Source of the DNA: an uncultured Arenimonas sp.
GTDB taxonomy: Bacteria; Pseudomonadota; Gammaproteobacteria; Xanthomonadales; Xanthomonadaceae
Assembly: GCA_946480565.1 (NCBI GenBank)
Contig: CAMLKR010000097.1
Location: forward strand, 1 to 8,416
Length of the DNA: 8,416 bases
Direction: 5' to 3'
Position numbers and translations under genes: made by a program. This document shows positions 1 through 8,416 of the stretch, piece after piece. Below the pieces are notes generated by a model. That model saw only the letters and a list, made by a program, of their open reading frames with translations. It was not told the DNA's origin and ran no database searches. Position 1 is the stretch's first letter; every line of letters starts with the position of its first letter.

Positions 1-2256
<2,256 letters not shown>

Positions 2257-2260
<4 letters not shown>

Positions 2261-3213
2261 GCCAACGCTCCGCGTTCTTCCAGGTCGTGGCGCAACACGC
2301 GCCGGGCTTGCGCCGAATCCAGGTCCATCTGCCGGACCAGGGCGGGCAAGTCGTCAAACTTTTCCTCGTCGCGCAGTTTCGCGACGAACTCCACTTCGAT
2401 GCGGCGGCCGTACAGGTCGCCGTCGAAGTCGAACACATGCGCCTCGAGCAGGGGCTCCACGCCCATCACCGTCGGCCGCGTGCCCAGGCTCGACACCCCG
2501 GCCCGCGGCTCCGGGCCGATGCCGTGCACCCAGGTGGCGTAGATGCCGGACAGGGCGGGCCGCTTGCCGGCGAGCCTGAGGTTGGCCGTAGGGTAGCCGA
2601 GCTGGCGGCCCAGCTGCTTCCCGCGCACCACCTTGCCGGCGATCGCGTAGCGGCGGCCCAGCGCCTGCGCGGCCCCGTCCAGGTCGCCGGCCGCCAGCTG
2701 CCGGCGCAGCGCCGTGCTGGAATACCGTCCGCCCTGGCCGTCCACCGGCGCGATCGCCCGGGCGGTGAAGCCCAGCTCCGCGCCCATCGCCTGCAGCAGG
2801 GCCAGGTCGCCCTTGCGGCCATGGCCGAAGCGGAAGTCCGGGCCGACCCAGACCTCGCGAGCCGACAGGCGCTGCGCCAGCACGCGCCGGACGAAATCCC
2901 CGGCATCCATCGCCGCCATCCGGGCGTCGAACCGCAGCAGGCCGATGACGTCCATGCCCAGGCCCCGCAGACCCTCGAACTTGGCGCGGGGCAGCAGCAG
3001 GCGCGGCGGCACCTCGTCGCGGGCGAAAAACTCGCGCGGCAGCGGCTCGAAGCTCAGGGCCACGGCCGCCAGGCCGGCGGCACGCGCACGCTCGCGAACG
3101 CGGCCGACCAGCGCCCGGTGCCCCAGATGGAGGCCGTCGAAGGCGCCGATGCAAACCACGCTGCCCTGCGGGCAAAGTGAATCGCCCTCGACGTCCCGGA
3201 ACAGCCTGCTCAT
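2257..3213 (-). CDS. ribF: Bifunctional riboflavin kinase / FAD synthetase
   Basis: Cytoplasmic enzyme that phosphorylates riboflavin to FMN and then adenylylates FMN to FAD. It has 318 residues, the usual length for the family. The N-terminal nucleotidyltransferase domain (about 1-185) shows the HxGH-type signature FDGLHLGH at 25-32, FEPLPREFF at 55-63 and the SSTALR motif at 165-170. The C-terminal flavokinase domain (about 186-312) shows [10 protein letters not shown] at 202-211, GIYATW at 223-228, and [13 protein letters not shown] at 257-269, whose Glu257 aligns with the catalytic Glu of the family. ATG at 3213 is chosen because the protein starts [10 protein letters not shown] as in relatives. 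The same frame stays open far upstream, but only as a shadow over murJ. No Shine-Dalgarno precedes this ATG; instead TATACT lies seven bases upstream. The stop TGA overlaps the ileS GTG start. Confidence 0.97.
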
Positions 3214-3220
3214 GCCGCAA

Positions 3221-3226
3221 AGTATA
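3221..3226 (-). promoter_or_regulatory. Possible -10 box giving a leaderless ribF transcript
   Basis: In the 29-base murJ-ribF gap the minus strand reads TATACT, then seven bases, then the ribF ATG. TATACT matches the sigma70 -10 consensus at five of six positions, and normal spacing would put the transcription start at 3214-3213, on or next to the ATG. There is no AG-rich Shine-Dalgarno. No good -35 hexamer is seen 16-18 bases upstream, inside the murJ 3' end, so this is tentative. The alternative is readthrough from murJ. Confidence 0.3.
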
Positions 3227-3242
3227 GCCGCGGGCGCGCGGC

Positions 3243-4805
3243 TCAGGCTTCCCGCAGGTGGCGCGGCCGCACGCCGGCGACCAGCAGGCCGAGGCCATAG
3301 GCCAGCGCACCCCCGCCCACGACCAGAAGCAGCCAGCCCAGCCGCAGGTACCACTCGCCGAGCGCGGCCCAGTCGCCGAGCTGCAGGCGGGCATAGACGA
3401 CCGCGGCCACCATCAGCGCCGACCCGACCAGGATCTGCCCGAACAGCCGCAGCCAGCCCTTTTCCGCGCGGTAGGCGCCCTGGCGGATCAGATAGCGCCA
3501 CAACAGGGCGGCATTGAGCACCCCCGCCAGCGCGGTCGCCAGCGCGATGCCGCCGTGCGGCGCCACCATCCCGGCCCGGCGCAGCGCCAGCACCAGGACG
3601 GCGGTGAGCACGATGTTGGCGAACACGGTGATCACCGCCGCCCGCATCGGCGTACGGGTGTCCTGGCGGGCGTAGAAGGCCGGCAGCAGCACCTTGCTGA
3701 GCATGAAGGCGGGCACGCCGACGCTCATCGCGACGACGGCGACCGCGACCATCCGGGTGTCGTTGGCGGTGAACTCGCCGTACTGGAACAGGGTCGCGCA
3801 CAGCGGCCCGGCCATCAGCGCCAGGCCCAGCGCGGCGGGAATGCTGACCAGGGCGACCAGGCGCAGGCCCCAGTCGAGCGCGTGGGAATAACCCGCGGCG
3901 TCGGTGGCGGCATGGCGGCGCGACAGGTGCGGCAGGATCACGGTGCCGATCGCCACGCCGAACAGGCCCAGCGGGAACTCGACCAGGCGGTCGGAGTAAT
4001 ACAGCCAGGCCTGGGCGTTGCTGACCAGCATGGACGCGAACATCGTGCCCACCAGCAGGTTCAGCTGCGACACCGAGGACGAGAAGATCGTCGGCACCAT
4101 CAGCCCGAACACCCGGCGCACGCCTTCGTGGCGGAAATCCACCTTGAACCGGGGCCGCAGCCCCAGCCGCCCCAGCGCCGGCCACAGCAGCGCCCACTGC
4201 GCCAGGCCGGCCAGGAACACGCCCCAGGCCAGCGCGTATTCGGGCACCGCGAAATGGCGGGCCAGGGCGAGCATGGCCACGATCACCGCCAGGTTGTGCA
4301 GCACCGGGGTGAAGGCCGGCAGCCCGAAACGGCGCACGCTGTTGAGGATGGCCCCGGCCAGGGCCGTCATCGAGATGAAGGCCAGGTAGGGGAAGGTGAT
4401 CCGCAGCATGTCGGCCGTCAGGGCCACCTGCTCGGAATCCTTGCCGGCGAACAGCAGGAACAGGCGCGCGATCCAGGGCGCGAACAGCATGCCCAGGCCG
4501 GTGATCACCGCCACCGTGGCCAGCAGGGCGCCGGCGATGTGGTCCAGGAAGTCCTGCAGGGCCGCCCGGTCGCCGCGTTCGTGCAGCTCGGACAGCACCG
4601 GCACGAAGGCCGACGAGAACGAACCCTCGGCGAAGATGCGGCGCAGGTAGTTCGGGATGCGGTAGGCCACCACGAAGGCGCTGACCGCGGCCCCGGTGCC
4701 GAACAGGGTCGCCTGCAGCAGGTCCCGGGCCAGGCCGGCGATCCGGGACAGGAAGGTCATGGCGCTGAACACCGCGGTGGACCGCAGCAGGCCGCCCCGG
4801 CTCAT
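3243..4805 (-). CDS. murJ: Lipid II flippase MurJ (MviN)
   Basis: Inner-membrane transporter of the MOP exporter superfamily that moves lipid-linked peptidoglycan precursor (lipid II) to the periplasmic face. It has 520 residues, close to the 511 of E. coli MurJ, with many hydrophobic stretches consistent with the family's 14 membrane segments. Conserved charged positions of the central cavity are visible: Arg21, Arg27 and Asp28 (SRIAGLARD), Arg55/Arg56 ([12 protein letters not shown]), Asp272, Arg273 and Glu276 ([10 protein letters not shown]), and Lys371 with [10 protein letters not shown] at 377-386. All keep a constant +3 offset from E. coli numbering as I recall that sequence. At the position of E. 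coli Asp39 this protein has Ser42. ATG at 4805 is favoured by GAGG seven bases upstream. A longer ATG start at 4889 would run over the divergent rpsT promoter. No convincing murJ promoter was found in 4806-4945. It heads the leftward murJ-ribF-ileS run. Confidence 0.97.
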   Translation of the reverse strand: MSRGGLLRSTAVFSAMTFLSRIAGLARDLLQATLFGTGAAVSAFVVAYRIPNYLRRIFAEGSFSSAFVPVLSELHERGDRAALQDFLDHIAGALLATVAVITGLGMLFAPWIARLFLLFAGKDSEQVALTADMLRITFPYLAFISMTALAGAILNSVRRFGLPAFTPVLHNLAVIVAMLALARHFAVPEYALAWGVFLAGLAQWALLWPALGRLGLRPRFKVDFRHEGVRRVFGLMVPTIFSSSVSQLNLLVGTMFASMLVSNAQAWLYYSDRLVEFPLGLFGVAIGTVILPHLSRRHAATDAAGYSHALDWGLRLVALVSIPAALGLALMAGPLCATLFQYGEFTANDTRMVAVAVVAMSVGVPAFMLSKVLLPAFYARQDTRTPMRAAVITVFANIVLTAVLVLALRRAGMVAPHGGIALATALAGVLNAALLWRYLIRQGAYRAEKGWLRLFGQILVGSALMVAAVVYARLQLGDWAALGEWYLRLGWLLLVVGGGALAYGLGLLVAGVRPRHLREA

Positions 4806-4834
4806 GCGCCCACCTCGGCACCGGCCCGGGGGAA

Positions 4835-4863
4835 TTGACTCAAGCCTTTGACTCGCCCATAAT
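4835..4863 (+). promoter_or_regulatory. sigma70-type promoter of rpsT
   Basis: The -35 hexamer TTGACT at 4835-4840 is separated by exactly 17 bases from the -10 hexamer CATAAT at 4858-4863. Each differs from consensus by one base. The start of transcription is expected near 4870, giving a leader of about 76 bases before rpsT. The -35 heptamer TTGACTC is repeated at 4848-4854, inside the spacer, where it is too close to the -10 to act as a -35 for it. The element lies in the 140-base gap between the divergent murJ and rpsT starts. Confidence 0.8.
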
Positions 4864-4945
4864 TCCGGGTCTTTCGCGCACCACCCCAATTCCGCCGCCG
4901 GTTCCGACCGACCCGGCCATCACTTTCAGAGTTCAGGAGCCCTCC

Positions 4946-5215
4946 GTGGCCAACATCAAGTCCGCCAAGAAGCGCGCCAAGCAGACCGTCGTCCGCAACG
5001 CCCGCAATGCCAGCCAGCGTTCCATGCTGCGCACCGCCGTGAAGAAGGTCCTCAAGGCCCTGGAAGCCAAGGACGCCCCGGCCGCCGAGGCCGCGTTCGC
5101 GACCGCCCAGCCGATCCTGGACCGCTACTCGGCCCGTGGCCTGATCCACAAGAACAAGGCTGCCCGCCACAAGAGCCGCATCTCCGCCCACATCAAGGCG
5201 CTGAAGCAGGCCTGA
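4946..5215 (+). CDS. rpsT: 30S ribosomal protein S20
   Basis: Small basic primary-binding protein of the 30S subunit that contacts 16S rRNA in the body and helix 44 area. It has 89 residues against 87 in E. coli, and starts [13 protein letters not shown], the family signature. The C-terminal region [12 protein letters not shown] is also typical. The start codon is GTG at 4946, with AGGAG at 4935-4939 six bases upstream. E. coli rpsT also uses a non-ATG start (UUG), tied to translational autorepression by S20, so the GTG here fits the family habit. A longer in-frame TTG start at 4835 would lie inside the promoter and is rejected. The gene is a single unit with its own promoter and a downstream hairpin terminator. 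Confidence 0.98.
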   Translation: MANIKSAKKRAKQTVVRNARNASQRSMLRTAVKKVLKALEAKDAPAAEAAFATAQPILDRYSARGLIHKNKAARHKSRISAHIKALKQA

Positions 5216-5241
5216 TCCGGCCCGCCCGGATGGTTGCAGCG

Positions 5242-5271
5242 AAAGGCCGGCGCAAGCCGGCCTTTCTGCTT
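5242..5271 (+). terminator. Hairpin terminator after rpsT, possibly bidirectional
   Basis: A perfect 10-bp stem, AAAGGCCGGC (5242-5251) and GCCGGCCTTT (5256-5265), closes on a GCAA tetraloop of the stable GNRA type, 26 bases after the rpsT stop. The sequence then continues CTGCTTT, so the T-rich tail is short and interrupted. The symmetrical A-stem-T design also ends in TTT on the minus strand, so it could stop the convergent obgE transcript as well. Confidence 0.75.
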
Positions 5272-5291
5272 TCCGGCTCCCGATGGAAGCC

Positions 5292-5320
5292 CCGGCCCGC
5301 CCCGTCGGGGCGCCGGCCGG
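5292..5320 (-). other. Strong GC hairpin just past the obgE stop
   Basis: CCGGCC (5292-5297) plus CGCCCC (5298-5303) pair with GGGGCG (5307-5312) and GGCCGG (5315-5320), giving twelve base pairs around a GTC loop with a two-base bulge. It begins 16 bases after the obgE stop on the minus strand. No T-run follows on either strand, so it does not look like a standard intrinsic terminator. It may protect the 3' end of the obgE mRNA or assist the hairpin at 5242-5265. Confidence 0.5.
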
Positions 5321-5336
5321 CACGACCTGCCCGGCC

Positions 5337-6536
<1,200 letters not shown>

Positions 6537-6558
6537 TCAAGCCGGGTCGGGGCTGGCC

Positions 6559-6819
6559 TCAGGCCGCCGGGACCACGCTCACGGTGCGACGCTTCTTCGG
6601 ACCCTTGACCGAGAAATCCACCACGCCGTCCACGAGGGCGAACAGGGTGTGGTCACGGCCGAGGCCGACGCCGGCGCCCGGATGGAACTCGGTGCCGCGC
6701 TGGCGCACGATGATGTTGCCGGCTTCGATGGCCTGGCCGCCGTAGATCTTGACGCCCAGGTACTTCGGGTTGGAGTCGCGGCCGTTGCGCGACGAGCCTA
6801 CGCCTTTTTTCTGTGCCAT
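6559..6819 (-). CDS. rpmA: 50S ribosomal protein L27
   Basis: Small basic protein of the large subunit whose flexible N-terminal tail reaches the peptidyl-transferase centre. It has 86 residues (E. coli 85). The sequence starts [16 protein letters not shown] and carries [13 protein letters not shown] (about 37-49) and [12 protein letters not shown] (about 54-65), all typical of L27. The tail begins directly with the mature form, without the cleavable N-terminal extension found in Firmicutes. ATG at 6819 has AGGAG eight bases upstream. The gap from the rplU stop is 18 bases, so the two genes are one transcription unit. Confidence 0.98.
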   Translation of the reverse strand: MAQKKGVGSSRNGRDSNPKYLGVKIYGGQAIEAGNIIVRQRGTEFHPGAGVGLGRDHTLFALVDGVVDFSVKGPKKRRTVSVVPAA

Positions 6820-6837
6820 GACGAATGCTCCTCTTGC

Positions 6838-7149
6838 TTAGCCGGCGATGCCGGTGATTTCGATTTCGGTGAAGTACTGCCGGTGGCCCATCTGCTTGCG
6901 ATGGTGCTTGCGGCGACGGAACTTGACGATGCGGACCTTGTCGAGGCGGCCGTGCGACTTGACGGTGGCGGTGACCTTGGCGCCCGAGACGTTCGGGGTG
7001 CCGACGGTGACCTTGTCGCCGTTGCCGATCATCAACACGGAGTCGATGTCGAAGCTCTTGCCTTCCTCGAGGTCGATCTTCTCGACCTTCAGGGTCTCGC
7101 CCTGCATAACGCGGTATTGCTTGCCGCCGGTGACGATGACTGCGTACAT
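6838..7149 (-). CDS. rplU: 50S ribosomal protein L21
   Basis: Primary 23S rRNA-binding protein of the large subunit. It has 103 residues, exactly the E. coli length. It begins [14 protein letters not shown] and ends with the basic signature [17 protein letters not shown] and TEIEITGI, characteristic of L21. ATG at 7149 is preceded by AGAGGA about ten bases upstream. It is the first gene of the leftward rplU-rpmA unit and has a strong promoter and a structured leader. Confidence 0.98.
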   Translation of the reverse strand: MYAVIVTGGKQYRVMQGETLKVEKIDLEEGKSFDIDSVLMIGNGDKVTVGTPNVSGAKVTATVKSHGRLDKVRIVKFRRRKHHRKQMGHRQYFTEIEITGIAG

Positions 7150-7205
7150 GACCGGGATTCCTCTGTAGTTATTTTGGTCAAACCTGCCCCGCGGTCACGG
7201 GACAG
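7149..7205 (-). promoter_or_regulatory. Structured 5' leader of rplU, candidate autoregulatory RNA
   Basis: The predicted mRNA begins almost at once with an 8-pair stem, CUGUCCCG (7205-7198) with CGGGGCAG (7191-7184, one G-U pair), closed by the six-base loop UGACCG (7197-7192). The whole loop is complementary to CGGUCA at 7154-7149, whose last A is the first base of the rplU AUG, so a pseudoknot masking the start is possible. A second UGACC at 7180-7176 could pair with the same GGUCA and enclose the Shine-Dalgarno. The pairing is read directly from the sequence; regulation by L21 is inferred. Confidence 0.4.
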
Positions 7206-7212
7206 AAGCGGA

Positions 7213-7242
7213 ATTCTAGGGGAAACAGGTCCTTACGGTCAA
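7213..7242 (-). promoter_or_regulatory. sigma70-type promoter of rplU-rpmA
   Basis: On the minus strand TTGACC (7242-7237) is followed after 18 bases by TAGAAT (7218-7213). Each differs from the consensus by one base. The start of transcription should be near 7206, giving a leader of about 57 bases. The stretch GGTTTGACC around the -35 is repeated exactly in the leader at 7184-7176. Confidence 0.75.
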
Positions 7243-7250
7243 ACCCGGTT

Positions 7251-7294
7251 GCCGCATCGGCCCGGACCGCTGCCGGGCCCGCCGGGGATGCGGC
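7251..7294. repeat. Long interrupted inverted repeat upstream of rplU
   Basis: GCCGCATC (7251-7258) and GATGCGGC (7287-7294) are perfect complements and enclose a second stem, GGCCCGG (7259-7265) with CCGGGCC (7273-7279), around a seven-base loop. Together they make fifteen base pairs with a seven-base bulge. It lies just upstream of the rplU -35 and within the rplU-uvrA divergent gap. No T-run follows, so it is not a standard terminator. Confidence 0.6.
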
Positions 7295-7309
7295 CTGCCG
7301 GCCACCCGC

Positions 7310-7335
7310 GTCCGGCGGGCTGCAGCCGGCCGGAC
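7310..7335. repeat. 26-bp near-perfect palindrome in the rplU-uvrA gap
   Basis: The two half-sites, GTCCGGC (7310-7316) and GCCGGAC (7329-7335), flank GGCTGCAGCC (7318-7327), centred on 7322/7323. Only the pair 7317/7328 (G opposite G) breaks the symmetry. Palindromes of this size can be protein-binding operators, or hairpins in an RNA. The rest of 7336-7451 holds no gene I can support and only a weak -10-like TAAACT at 7412-7417 that might serve uvrA. Confidence 0.65.
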
Positions 7336-7451
7336 CAGGGACGCAAACCCTTGGCCCGGCAGGCATTTACCCCATTACCTGGCGGGTCACAGTCCGCCCA
7401 CGGCGCCCTGCTAAACTGCCCGGCTACTCCTCCGGAGCCGCCCCCAGGCGC

Positions 7452-8416
<965 letters not shown>

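Noticed and set aside
3258..4838. A 526-codon plus-strand open frame over murJ.
   Set aside because: Composition is His, Gln, Gly and Arg-rich low complexity, antisense to a well-supported membrane protein gene.
4858..4889. A possible murJ promoter on the minus strand (TTGGGG at 4889-4884 with AATTAT at 4864-4859).
   Set aside because: The spacing is 19 bases and the -10 match is poor, so it is not strong enough to annotate.
7176..7181. TTGACC in the rplU leader as a second -35 element.
   Set aside because: No -10-like hexamer lies 16-18 bases downstream; the region there is the rplU ribosome-binding site.
7351..7417. uvrA promoter candidates (TTGGCC at 7351, GTCACA at 7386, TAAACT at 7412).
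   Set aside because: No pair has both acceptable hexamers and 16-18 base spacing.

Overview
This window is an ordinary, GC-rich stretch of proteobacterial chromosome made up entirely of housekeeping genes. The protein sequences resemble those of gammaproteobacteria. The high-GC codon use and the adjacency of rplU-rpmA-obgE, rpsT and murJ-ribF-ileS suggest the Xanthomonadaceae (Lysobacter, Luteimonas or Pseudoxanthomonas-like). That assignment is inferred from family resemblance and gene order; no database search was run. I see no insertion sequence, phage gene, CRISPR array, tRNA or rRNA.

Layout, left to right. (1) A leftward run murJ (4805 to 3243), ribF (3213 to 2257) and ileS (2260 to beyond base 1). 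MurJ flips lipid II, RibF makes FMN and FAD, and IleS charges tRNA-Ile. ribF and ileS overlap by four bases (GTGA). (2) rpsT (ribosomal protein S20) runs rightward from a clear sigma70-type promoter at 4835-4863, divergent from murJ, with a GTG start. (3) rpsT converges on the leftward obgE gene across a 121-base gap that holds two strong hairpins. (4) A leftward group rplU (L21), rpmA (L27) and obgE (ribosome-assembly GTPase). A UUCG-tetraloop terminator between rpmA and obgE, plus a possible separate obgE promoter, suggest that obgE is only partly co-transcribed with the two ribosomal genes. (5) A 302-base divergent gap, 7150-7451, holds the rplU promoter, a structured rplU leader and a block of large palindromes. 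(6) The first 321 codons of uvrA (nucleotide excision repair) run rightward off the right edge.

The genes form a ribosome, cell-wall and cofactor core: three ribosomal proteins and a 50S-assembly GTPase, an aminoacyl-tRNA synthetase, a flavin cofactor enzyme, a peptidoglycan lipid flippase and a DNA-repair ATPase. I found no new multi-gene system. The points most worth a second look are regulatory. The rplU leader has a hairpin whose whole six-base loop is complementary to the bases overlapping the rplU start codon. A near-perfect 26-bp palindrome lies between rplU and uvrA. ribF has a -10-like box so close to its ATG, with no Shine-Dalgarno, that it may be read from a leaderless mRNA.
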